Shown piece after piece: positions 23,326 to 34,510 of a stretch of DNA of 64,000 nucleotides. Made by a program: the position numbers and the translations under genes. The DNA comes from Lyophyllum atratum (Eukaryota > Basidiomycota > Agaricomycetes > Agaricales > Lyophyllaceae). Under the pieces are notes generated by a model, which made no database searches, had not been told where the DNA came from, and worked only from the letters and a program-made list of their open reading frames with translations. The stretch is from positions 186,001 through 250,000 of the forward strand of contig JACGCN010000045.1 of NCBI GenBank assembly GCA_014905825.1. Reading direction: 5' to 3'. Position 1 is the stretch's first letter; each line of letters opens with the position of its first letter.

Positions 23326-24669
23326 GGCCGGGAGCTATTGCCATTGGTTGAGTAAGAGGTTGAGCGTGAGCATAGGGATTTGTGGTGTGGTTCCCGGAAG
23401 GGGTTTGGAGTTGCGTTGTGTACGTCTCGAGTTTTTTCTTTTGGGTTTGCAGTGGGGAGGGGAAGGAGAAGAAAGTGTGCCGTGCTGCAGTCGAGATGAA
23501 CTTGATTTGGGTTGGTGACATCAACATCGGAAGTTCTCGAGGCGGAGGTATACTTATGGATGTTGGGACTGATCACGAAGGCCGAGCTCAGGCTGCGCAG
23601 TGCCGCTGAGTGCGGACTCAGACTGGTTGAGGCAGAGCTTGCATGTGAGAGGCTTGCGGTCCACTCGGTAGAGAAAAACCGTGTCTCTACAAATTGTGCG
23701 TCTGAATCCGCAGCAGCAAACCAGGGTTGATCCAAGCATATCGGTGATACAAGGCCGAGAGCGCACTTTCTAGAACTACATAGGTGCTGGAGAGACAATC
23801 AGACGACGAGTGGGGGTAGATAGCCTTGGAGTACATCCAGGATCAGCGGATCGTATCAATGTTAACGTTTAGGCCTTTGGTCGGAGAAGGTTTGTGTCGG
23901 GCGGCTCGAGACTGCGACCCCGTGAAAGACACAACTTCGACTACAAAAACTTTCTTTTGCTTTCACTTAACCATAGGCGCGCCTACGATAATGTACACGC
24001 CAGGACTCCGATCCAGAATAATACAAAACCGTCCGCAGCAGACCTCAAGGGACGAGCCGACCGAGGCGCGATCGGGGATAACAGTGACACTCACGCGCCG
24101 AGATGAATGGGAATCTATAGCCTGCGGATTACGATTTCGTGTGTGTGAATGCACTACTTGAGCGCTAGCCTCGGGCGCCGGGATGATTCAAGATTACTAT
24201 CCTCATGGCGTAATCCTGCTTTCCCGTGGGTCTCTGAATCCGCTTGACTGGAAAGAGGGGGTTATCATTGAACGGGATCCAAGAATTGTTAGCTATTCGT
24301 TGGGTTCGTGGTACGAAAGGGCTCGACTTGGAAATGGGGAAGGAAGAGGAGGACGGGGAGGGGAGTGCGTTCGGCGTCCGCCGAGACTACATGGATGGTG
24401 AGCTCAGCATTTATGTCATTGTGAATAGGGCTTCGATGACGTGATGCATGATGGTCAAGTTACGTTGGTCCAGAGTCCAGACAGAAACCGCAGCGTAAGC
24501 ATTCTGAGCGCTGAGAAGGCGTAATTATATCATGCAGGGATGTTGACTTCTTCATGGAGCAGCCTCGAGGTGCTGCGTAACGATTCTGAATATAGCACCA
24601 GGATTAAGGCGCTTCCGAACCCCAGATACACTATATAGCCTAAAATGAACCGTCCAATCTCATCCCGTC
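23326..24669. other. Interval without a supported gene
   Basis: Frames on both strands overlap one another and show no conserved motif. A TATA-like CTATATA lies near 24631, just upstream of the next gene, and a short out-of-frame upstream ATG at 24645 precedes the chosen start. Confidence 0.45.
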
Positions 24670-27004
24670 ATGGGCCGCCTGCAGGCAACCGTACGTTCCA
24701 AGCTCTCCATGCCGTTCTCCCTCCCGCGCCCCCTCCCCATGCCCCGCCGCCCGAGGTGCGCATCCGTGGTGCTTGTATGCGCCCTGCTCCTCGGGTACTT
24801 CATCTGGTTCGACTCCTATACCCGTACGCGCCCGCCGTTGAGCTTGATCCCCTCCCCGCCGACGCACGAGATACCGTCCTTATCCTCCCCAAAAACTCCC
24901 CTCTCACCGCCACCACCACCGACGAACCCCACCGCACGCATCCTCCTCGTCTCGGCCCTGTTCCCACTGCAACAATCCAAGCACTCGATGGAAGACTACC
25001 GTACCTGGCTCACCCACTTCCTCGGCCCCACGGGCGTCCACTCCGACGTCTACTTCTACACTACCCCCGCCCTCGCGCCCCTCCTTCTTTCCCTTCACAC
25101 CCAAGCCCAACGCACGCACACACAGCGGCTGACGATAAACACGACCTACACGACGCCCTGGGATGTCCCGCCCATCACGCCGCACAGAGCCAAGTACGAG
25201 AGGATGCATGCGTGGGACCGCGAGAGGGGGAGACATAGCCCGGAGCTGTATGCGGTTTGGAACGCGAAGCCGTGGTTACTCGAACAGGCACTAGCGGTCT
25301 CTTCTCAACATACCCGTGGAGGGGAGGGGTATGATTATGCGTTTTGGACGGATGCGGGGTCGTTCAGGGAGGAACATGCGTATCGGGCGTGGCCTGATCC
25401 TGTGCGTGTGGAGGAGGTGTTCAGGGCGGGGAAGGAGGGGGGTGGGAACTTGGAGGGGGATCCGGTGTTTTTTCCGCTGTTCACGCTGCCGGGGAGGAAG
25501 GAGTATGGGTGGAGGGTGGAGAGGGGGCCGGTGGATATGGATTTTAGTGAGGGTGAGCTTGATTTTCTTCTTTTTGGCTTTTGGTTCTTTGTTTCCCTCC
25601 TCCGTTCCTGGGGCCGCCGCTGCGTTCGAACGTTGGGATCATGAAGAGAGTTAGAGATCGTCGTGATCGGATTGACGTCGAGAGCGCGACCCTGGCGACC
25701 GACGTCGGTGGGTTGATCCGGGCCGAGGTGACGTGTATGACGAGTCGCCAACTTGCCACGTTTTTCGTCACCGCGCAATTTCACCACCACCACTGGCACA
25801 ATTTCCCACCCGGCTTTGGCGCACAATGACGCGAGATGCGTCCTTCGTTGCTGCTTGTTATATACTGTCTTGGAATGCGATCTGAGGACTGTCGACCATG
25901 TACCTTGCGCACGATTCGCCCGAGGTATCTCAGTCGTGGATGTCGTCCATCCTCCTTCCGCCCTCAACCTCACCCTCGTTGGGTTGGGACTCTGGATCTT
26001 GAAGTTCCTCGTCATTTCATGCGTATCGCCGCAGGTGTGCGCAGCTTGGATTCTGGACGTAAGAAGCTGGTGGGAGAGGGAGAGTCGGGCTGCGCGCGTC
26101 AGATAGATGCCCTCGCGGCTTTTTCGAATGGCCCCCTCGTTCTGCTGGTTTGGTGTGCGGAGTTGGGGGGCAGTGGACTCGAGGATGATGGTTATACCAT
26201 ACCGACTTCCTCATTGAATTTTCGTGGCTTTCTAGCCATCCCTTCCACTTCATACCTTTCATTCATCTCCCGCTCCTCTTTCTTCCTTTCTTTCAGTTGT
26301 CCTTTACATAAGTGCTAACCCTTCTCCTCCCCCCCGCAGGCTCCTTCTTCGGCTCCACCCCCTCCGGCATAGCATGGTACGCCCGGGCGTTCTACGCCCT
26401 GCACGATCACTACATTTCGACCACCCCGCCCACCCCCTTTACATCATCATCTTCATCCCACCACCACCCACATGCCCCAATACCGGACTCGGAAGAAGCG
26501 CCCCCGTTCCATTTCGTGGGGAAGGACCAGACGCTGATTAATGCTCTCATGTTCCAGCACCCCTCCCGTTTTATAGGTGTTCTGGCACCCATGCGCACCG
26601 CGCTTCTTCCGCCCTTTGTCTCCCCTTCCTCTTCAAATGAGGCATATGCCCTGACGTTCGCGGCCACCCTCGCGCGTATACACACCTCCCTCCGTATAGG
26701 CGCCACGCGGCTTCTGGGCCTGACATGTGGGTCGGACTGGTATTACTACCAGTGGTGGCTTGCTTCGGCGGAGGAGCGACGGAAGACGGAGGAGGTGAGG
26801 GGGCGGTGGTGGTTCGGGTGGTTTTCCCAAATTGGCGTCGGTGAGGGGGCGGAGGCGGGGAAGGGAGAGATGGATGGATGGGGCCGGGGACTCGGGAGGT
26901 GTGAGGAGGCGGGGGTGCTGAGGGTTGACGGGGTGTTGAGGGGGTTGTTTGGGGGGAGGTGGGTTGAGGAGAGGGTGCGGGAGGCGGAGGGGATGGGAGG
27001 CTGA
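24670..27004 (+). CDS. HtrL/YibB-like type II membrane protein, putative glycosyltransferase
   Basis: Model join(24670..25552,26340..27004), 515 residues. Residues about 31-47 (ASVVLVCALLLGYFIWF) form a single N-terminal membrane anchor after a basic stretch, giving a type II Golgi-like topology. A Pro/Ser-rich stem follows. The catalytic-like part has ARILLVSALFPL, YAVWNAKPWLLEQAL, YDYAFWTDAGSFR (about residue 223), WPDPVRVEEV and, in exon 2, HFVGKDQTLINALMFQ. The WNxKPW and FWxDAG motifs are those of the HtrL/YibB family (PF09612), found in bacterial LPS/polysaccharide gene clusters and in fungi, and thought to be glycosyltransferases; activity is inferred. The 787-nt intron is more than ten times the usual length here but keeps phase (g|gc). 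The C-terminal 70 residues are Gly/Glu-rich and may be less conserved. Confidence 0.75.
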
Positions 27005-27309
27005 GAGCGTGCGTTGGGTGTAGGCTCGGGGAGTGTATGATTGTGTATTTGTTTTGTGGGTTAGATTATGGGGTGGTTAGACAAATCTGTGCGCATTCTG
27101 CACACAATGATCGTGATAAATTAGACGCCTACGTTCTCCAATATTCGTTGGCCATGGCCAGCTCGAGGCCAATTTTACTTATGACTCACGGGAAATCAAA
27201 CTTCATTTGACCCTAGGTCGGACAGGCCCTATATCTACCCTTCAATAAAAGGCTTTGGGATGTCCTCTCAAGTCCCCACCCGCCAATATTCTTCATTCTC
27301 ACTTCTACC
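27005..27309. other. Intergenic spacer
   Basis: 3' flank of the HtrL-like gene and promoter of the next gene. No feature recognised. Confidence 0.5.
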
Positions 27310-28519
27310 ATGGGACAATACTTCAAAGTTATCAACCTCGATAATCCCTTCCCGGTCCGCACGTTAATGTGCGGAAAGTTCGGAGAGTGCTTCTGGGAAA
27401 TCGACGCTGAGGCGGACAGGGAGCTTATGAAGGCGCTGTGGCAAGGGGAAAAGAGCAAAAAAGTTGTCACCATCGATCCGTTCAGTCAGCTCAGACGGCT
27501 TGAAAAGCCTTTTTGTATTTGGCGCAAACGCGTGGTATTGCCTGAAGAGTGAGTCTATTATCATAAATCTCGTCTCTTCCTTGAATTATGACCACGGGAA
27601 TCTTAACCTAAATCCATCGTACAGATCCCTTGCAAACTCAATTCTCCCAGTCGAGCTGGTTAGCATGATCCTCGAGGAAATAGAAGACCTCACGGACATG
27701 GTATGCTTCTTGCTGACCTGCCAACGGTACTTTGAAATTGGTCGACCCACTCTCGCGGCGCGTTTCCAAGAACTTCTCACTTATTCATGGGCCGGCAACC
27801 GCCTCATTTGCGCTGGTGACTACACACGAATCGACAATCTCCCCGAAGGCATGCTTACCGAGGATGACGAGGAACTTATTGATGAGGAATTCGAGCATTT
27901 TGACGCAGAAGACGTGGAGACTCTCGTATACGAGCAACTACGCTTCGTCCAGAATCTTCAACCTGACTGGTACCTGAACCAGGAGAGGGCCATGTTTCGC
28001 AAGAAAAACGCAAGATTCTCGTTCTATTTCATGCGCTTGCAGGAGACGAATTACCCCCACCGCGATCCCTCACGAGTGGGCTGGGCCGGGGAGCGTGACG
28101 TCGAGGTGCTAAAAAAGCTGACCAAATCCACCAAGCGGAATTTCCCAGGTCGCAACCAACTCTCCGAGGTGTATGGCTCCTACGTCCTGCGCAATCTGAC
28201 CACCAAGGAGTATATCCGTGGAGACGCCGTGCGTGAAGCGTGGAACACCCCCGATATGCCGTACCTGCGCGCACTCCGCTTCACGCATCTTTTGGTCCTC
28301 AGAATCACCTGGTCCCAAGATTCGGGCTTGAGCATACGATATGAGGGTCCGATCCAGGTTCATCGTGGGGTATGGGCTGGGCATCGCTTCGATTTCTCTG
28401 GTATCGAAACGGTGCAAGATGGACAAGGGGCGATTGATGGTTGGAAAGATGTGAGTGAGGTCGCGATAGAGGAGTTGAAGGCTGTGTTTGAACTGGAGGC
28501 GGAGCATTTGAATGAATAA
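27310..28519 (+). CDS. F-box-like protein of the MGQYFK family
   Basis: Model join(27310..27548,27625..28519), 377 residues, with a 76-nt phase-2 intron. It starts MGQYFKVINLDNPFPVRTLM, the hallmark of a family widespread in Agaricomycetes. An F-box-like helix set follows at about residues 82-130 (ILPVELVSMILEEIEDL, CFLLTCQRYFEIGRPTLAAR). An acidic stretch (EDDEELIDEEFEHFDAED) and a long Trp/Arg-containing C-terminal region follow. F-box proteins bring substrates to SCF ubiquitin ligases, but this family is uncharacterised as far as I know, and the F-box match is by eye only. No signal peptide or membrane segment. Confidence 0.78.
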
Positions 28520-28887
28520 TATTAATGGTCTTACCGGGACAGAGCATACGAGTAGGCTAGTCGCACCTTTTTTTTATGACCGAGTTTTTCATGTGTGTGG
28601 CTTGTATGAGGTGTATTCACTTCCGTGGACCAATTTCATCTACCCTGGTTTTGCACACGGTTATGCATATCTCCGCTGGAGCCTTCAGGCATGACCTACG
28701 CAGAGAGGAGAGTCGGGAGGCGCGTCCCAAGCGCGTTCACATGAAAATCTCAGAACTCACGTGATCGCGACGCGTCTGAAATCAGAAACCGCTTTCCAAA
28801 ATGCAGCATCTTGTTTCTTGACCGCCACCACGACCACCGCTCTCTTGCTATCAATTTCTTGGCTTTCTTGAATACGCAATCAACTGA
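28520..28887. other. Intergenic spacer
   Basis: 3' flank of the F-box-like gene and promoter of the 27-exon gene. No feature recognised. Confidence 0.5.
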
Positions 28888-31800
28888 ATGGATACAGAAA
28901 CCAACCAGTGCCACGACGCCCTCCCTAGCCTCCCCGAACCACTGTCGACGCCCAAGCTCTTCTCAATGACCCAAAGCATGCACCAGCTCGAGAACCTCAG
29001 CCAAGCCCAAGCACAGAAACACATTACGCGAGGACACCTTATAAGTAACTATTCAGAGAATTCTACTACTACTGCTAGTCCCTTTAGGCCGAATCGGCCT
29101 CGTGGGGGCGCGCAGCAGGAGAGATCGAGACCCCTGATTTTCCCGGCTCTACAACGCTTTCAGAAACCTCAGGATCACAACTACGCGGAGCATCTACAGA
29201 CGCCGCAGAAGCAGCAGCTTCCCAGAGCGCCTTTTTTCAGCCTGCTGAAGGCATCGGGCGCACCGCCCGTTCAGGATACGTCGCGCCACTTTTTCCAGGC
29301 TCAGTCGCAGCAGCCGGAGCGCATGATGAAGCATGAGCAACTCTGTACACTCAGTTTCATGAATATGTGCGGAGAAAGCGGCTGAATTTTCGGTTTGTTT
29401 ACAGCGGATAAGGACTCGTCACCATCCCCACCCCCGCATGTATCGTCAGCTTCTGATGTGCATATAGCCAGCACCCAAGGTTACCAGCTGCAGCCGCATC
29501 AGATGCTCCCGCCGCCTCCGCCCCCCGATGGTCCGATCTCTCGACCTGGATCCCGAAACCAGTCGAGATCGAGGTCGCAGTCACGCTCCTCGGCCTCGTT
29601 CCGCAATGAAGAGCGACTCCCCGCCGTCGACGTGGGGTTTGATGGTTCTCCTTCCGCATTCTTAGCCTCGCAGTCGACGGATTTGCCCGATATCGCCATT
29701 AGGGCACTTAGAGAAGTCCAGACCGTCAGCGCTGAATTGACAGAAGAGGTGGATATTGCGCATATAAGCTGCTTCTTCAGCCCACCAGCTACTGACCACC
29801 CCTTTTTTTCCTCTATAGCGGCGACGAACGAAAAGCCTCCTATCTCAGCTCAACGCGCTGACGACAGCGTACGACGCACTTAAGCTTCAGCAATCATCTA
29901 CGCAGCGAGATCTCTTCTCGGCCCAGCGCCAAAACGAAGAACAGGCTGAAGATGCAGCCTCCGCGAAAAAGGACCGCGTCACGGCTATCGAGTCCCTCGC
30001 TTTGGCCACTGAATCGCTCGCTTCAGTCAAGCTTGAGCTCTCCACCATAATCGCAGACCGGGATGTCCTTCGGGTGACACTTGCGAAGGAGAAGTCGGAC
30101 ACCAAGACGCGTCTCGTGCACATACAGACCAGCATGTCTGAGCTTGGGGACAAGTATGCTGGCCTCTCGATTACCCACCTCCCGCTAATTTCTTTTTGTT
30201 GATAGCTACCGGAGCCTGCGCGGTGCCTTTGGGGAACTGAAAATCGCGTATGATGCGTCGCAGAAACTAGTGGGCGAGCTACGGGATACGCGGGCGTGGG
30301 CCGCCGATAAACTGCAAAGTACATTCCTAACCCTTCCTTGATCAATAGACCTCCATGAACTGACACGATATCATAGCACTCGAGCCGCTTCTGAACGATG
30401 AGGGCCAGTACTCCCGCGCCGCCGCCGTCAAGATTCTCGTCGGGGAGCTGCAGAACGAGATTGCTGATGGTACGTGCCTCGGAGTCCTTGCTCGTGCTTC
30501 CGATTATCGCTTACGTATATACGGTGTTGGACATGGACATGTAGCACGGCGGGTGATCGACCTCCTCCGCGACAAGTTGCACCACCTCTCCTCGCAGCTT
30601 GCGGAAGCCCAGGGCCGCGTTCGGGAGCTCGAGGCGGACGAGAGGACGTTGTTGTTGGCGTCTTTGCGGCGCCTGAGCATGGACTCGGATGAGGGTGGGG
30701 GTGATGATGTACCTTCAGCAGGTCCTGGTGGGCAGAAAGTGGCTTTGGGTAAGCCGCCGCTGTGTTTCTGGCTGAGGGGCGACATTTACGTTTCGGTGAC
30801 GTAGCGGAGAAGATGGAGGGCCTTTTTGCGAGGCTGGCGATGCGGGAGCGGGAGACGATTGATGCGCTGGCGGAGGCGGCTGGGGTGGAGGCGAAACTTC
30901 ATGTTGCGCATGCGCAGTTAGTTGTCGTTTGACATTATTTTTCTCAAAGATTCTGGATAGGCTCGCTGACGACTACCTAGAATTGAGACGCTGGACACGG
31001 AGCTCAAGTTGCTGCGGGACGTGAAAGACGCGTATGAGCTCAGTGTTACGCGTACGTTCCAATGAGCTGACTTGACGCTTTGGCTTGTAGGAAAGGAATC
31101 CTCGAGGTACGCGTGAAAGATCTAGCGCAGAAGATCATCGAACTCCAAGAGTCGCTCTCTACGTACCCCTTTCTCACCCACACTTTCACCTTGAATATAG
31201 GCCTGATAACTATCTAGGGCAACGACGGACCTCAGAACCACGAACACCGAACGCACCAAGCTTCAAGCAGAGAATGTTGCTCTTCACACACGGTGTGCAG
31301 CATGTTGAACCTGTTCTTCTGGGTCTCCTTACGTCGTGGTAGCCTCGCCGAAACGCAAGGTGTTCTGGAAGAAACGAAGCGCCTACGTGTGGAGGACGCT
31401 GATATGAGGCGGGTGGGACTGAAAGCGGAGGAGGAGGCGTGAGTCTTCTTCCGTCAATTTCGCCTTCTTGACGTACTCTTTATAATCATATGATAGGCGG
31501 CGGGAGGCCGAGGTTAAGCTGGCGGTCTTGAAAGAGCGTTTTGACGCGCAGGCGATGACGTTGAGACTGACGAAGGACCAATTCGTCGATCTGCAGGTCC
31601 GTTTTTCTTTTTCCTTTTTGGCGTTCGTTGGTATATGCAGGAAGTAACTCTTGGACTCTCGCAGGAGCGGTTACAGGCGTCTGACATGGCGTTGAAGGTA
31701 AGTAATGAGGAAGCGGAGGCGCTGAAGGGGGAGGCGCTAAGGAAGGTGGATGAGTGCGTGTCTTTTTGCTTTTGCGTCGGGTTTGGCTTGCGGTGCTTAT

Positions 31801-34270
31801 GTGGGTTTTGGGAATTTAGACTGCGGCGAATGGAGGTCCGGTTAGTGGTAGGTTCTTTTATGTGGTTCTCGGTGTTTATATTCGCTCACCGTTTTTTGTG
31901 TAATGTAGAAACTTCAAGAGCACTGTGATGCCCAGGCCGCACGTCTCAAGCAGACGATTGAGCAACGTGAAGATCTGCATGTGTGTGCTTGTCTCTACGA
32001 AGGTTCCGTGGGTTAAGGTTTTGCGCAGGGACGGCTGCAGGCGTCGGAAGCGGTATACAAACGGAAGTCGGAGGAGGCGGAGGTGATGAACCTTGAAGGA
32101 GTCAAAAGGCTGGAAGAGTGCGTTGTCTTGTCTTTTGCTTCGATTACATCGTTCGATACTCATACTGGGGGCTGCCTTGTAGGCTACGGCACATGGATGT
32201 CCGGTTGACAGTACGTTTTTCCTTTCATATGCTTCAGAGAGGTCGAAGCTTGATGACGGCTGCGCTATGACGTAGAAGTTGCAAGAACGGTACGATGCTC
32301 AGTCCTTGCGTCTCAAGCAGGCAGGACAAGATCGCGAAGATCTGCAGGTGAGTCGGCATGTAGTAGCGTCGAATATCACGTTATTGAAGTTCGCCCGCCG
32401 TAGACACGGGAAGCTCAGCTACAGGTCTGTACTTTTCGCCTCTAGTCATGAAAGCTTTTCGGACTGAACGCACCAGGAACGGCTGCAGGCGTCTGAATCG
32501 GCTCTGAAGGAGACGTCCGGGGAGGTGGAGTCGCTAAGTAGGGAAAGCGTCAGGAAGATGGATGAGTGGGTCATCTACTTTGCTTCAGTCTGAGGTTTCA
32601 GTGCTGATCGTGGTGCGTATTGTAGATTACAACGAATCGAAGCTCGGCTCGCGGTATGTATAGTTATGATTCGGTAGCGTACGAGGGTCGCTCACTGGCT
32701 GATTCGCATCGCAGAGTCTTCAAGAACAGTGCGATAATCAGGCCTCGAGTTTCCAACAGCGGGATCAATATCATGAGGTCAGCCATCATGTGTACGCTAT
32801 CGAACACCGCACTGATGGATTTCAATCACTGCTAGATCGCTAGAGCAAAGCTCGAAGCAGACCTAGCCGCTGCCCAGAAAACCTTGGAGACTGCGAGGCA
32901 GGAGCTCTTAGCCGAGCGGGCGGCACTCGTCGCTGCCTCACTCGACTTTGCGTTGAAGCTCGCGAGTCATGAAGAGACGCAGCGGATGCTAGAAGTAGCG
33001 GAGAGACGCAGCGATGTGTTGGAAGGGGTGATGCAGCGCATGCAACAACTGGAACATCAGCAGGTCGTGGTAGGGGAAGGCGCGGGTGAGCGGGTGAAGG
33101 TGTTGGAGGCAGAGATGGAGAAGCTGGGTGCTGTCAACCGTGGACTCTTGGAGCGTGTGCAGAGCGTGGGGCGGTTGAAGGAGAGATATGGGTCTGGGGA
33201 GCTGGTGCGTGGTTTCCAGTCTAGTTTCGTCATAGTTTGGGGCTGATATCAGGCCCTATGTAGGTGGACGATGAGAAGGACTTTGTGGAATGGTTGATCA
33301 AGCTATCGAGCGAGCTACATGAGCAGGAGGACGTTGCGAAGGACAACGAGCTGCGCAGGGTGAGTTACCTTTTCAAACCTCCCATCGGGATGCTAACTTT
33401 GAGAATCTGGGTCCGTAGCGCGAAAATATGATCACCAAGATGGAAGGCAAGATCCGCGAGCTGGAATCTGCCCTCGCAAGGATTCTTAAACAGAAGGAGA
33501 AGGACTCCGGGGTGCCCTCGAAGTCGATGATCGACTTGAATGCATGGATGACTTCGAGTCCCGCGAGACCTGGTCCCGATCCTGAAGTACGTTGATTCTA
33601 TATTCTTACTCGACATAGGCCGTTGAAATGGCTCCTACATTGTAGGCACCCATCGTAGCGGCCCCTACCCCTGCAGATACGATTATGGCACCAATATTCA
33701 CCTCTACAGAGACGAATCACAGGCCTGTCCCCATCGCACTCGCTCCCCCTCAGGCGCCCACACCTAAACGAAAATCCGCAAGGACCAACTCCAAGAAAGC
33801 GCAGCCTCAGCCGACGCCCTCTTTCCGAGACCTCGACTCTTTCTCGAGCCTAGGGGAGTCGGATTCCGAGGATGACATCCCGCTTTCAGAGATGTCCGGG
33901 GTTGGCACCTCGGTGCCAACCTCGGTGTTGGGCAAAAGGGAGCGAGCCCTGTCTCCGGTCAAGAGTATGGCTAAGGTGGAGACGAAGTCAACGGGAAATG
34001 TGAATGCGAATGGGCGACGCTTGGTAGCTCGTTTCGCTGCTCCCCTTCATTTCTTTCGCGTTTTGGTTGAGTTTTGAGGACCATGCTGATGCATTCTCTC
34101 GTTCTGCAGAGGGGTACTCGTCCTGCGCCTGAATTGACGCCACAAGAGCAGGCGCCGGTCGGAACAAAGAAGGTATAGAACTGATTGCTTACAGACATTT
34201 TAGAGTGTATATGACACTCTAATTCCAGGCGGTGGATACCAACTCGAAGGCCAAGAAGAAACGCAAGTGA
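28888..34270 (+). CDS. 27-exon coiled-coil, probably nuclear, protein
   Basis: Model join(28888..29344,29405..29748,29819..30153,30206..30318,30377..30469,30545..30748,30805..30916,30981..31051,31096..31162,31218..31292,31343..31438,31497..31596,31665..31753,31820..31847,31909..31980,32029..32117,32183..32210,32276..32347,32477..32565,32626..32653,32715..32777,32836..33204,33264..33359,33419..33586,33646..34023,34110..34172,34229..34270), 1246 residues. Residues 1-260 are Ser/Pro/Gln-rich and disordered; about 268-1000 form a long coiled coil (SLLSQLNALTTAYDALKLQQ; KLQERYDAQSLRLKQAGQD); the C terminus is disordered with TPKRKSAR, VLGKRERALSP and a terminal KAKKKRK, which looks like a nuclear localisation signal. 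Residues 690-875 hold three copies of a 63-residue module. The donor of intron 1 (GTACAC) and the acceptor of exon 9 (AAAG) are the weakest choices. I do not recognise the family; a chromosome- or spindle-associated structural role would be a guess. Confidence 0.75.
31665..32777 (+). repeat. Three tandem copies of a three-exon coiled-coil module
   Basis: Exon triplets of 89+28+72, 89+28+72 and 89+28+63 nt start at 31665, 32029 and 32477. They encode RLQAS...(E)E/DE, then L(R/Q)R/H(M/I)(E/D)(V/A)RL, then (K/S)LQE(H/R/Q)(C/Y)D(A/N)Q. Donor and acceptor phases are the same in all three. Sequences have diverged clearly and intron lengths differ, so this duplication is older than the one at 8.5-10.5 kb. 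The module is 63 residues, exactly nine heptads. Confidence 0.88.
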
Positions 34271-34510
34271 TTCGGGTAAACAGGCGATGTTCTTTTTGCT
34301 TCTATATCAGCCTGCGAGCCGTCTTTAAAATGTTTTGATGTTTTTTCTGCCTGTCTACGTTTGATGTCGAGCCTTCCGAATTAACAACCGATACATGGAG
34401 TACATACACGACCCTTGAATTAACAGATCATCCACATCGCAAGCAAGTGTGAAGTTTCCACATAGTTGACCTCAACGACGACTCTTCTTGAGCCTCTATG
34501 ATTGTCGGCC

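Noticed and set aside
23316..23798. 160-codon minus-strand frame
   Set aside because: It overlaps the 5' end of the tRNA gene, is rich in random Ser/Leu/Pro, and has no recognisable motif or supporting splice structure.
25836..26318. 160-codon frame inside the HtrL-like intron
   Set aside because: No domain or start context, and the flanking exons join in phase across it; kept only as a question about the long intron.
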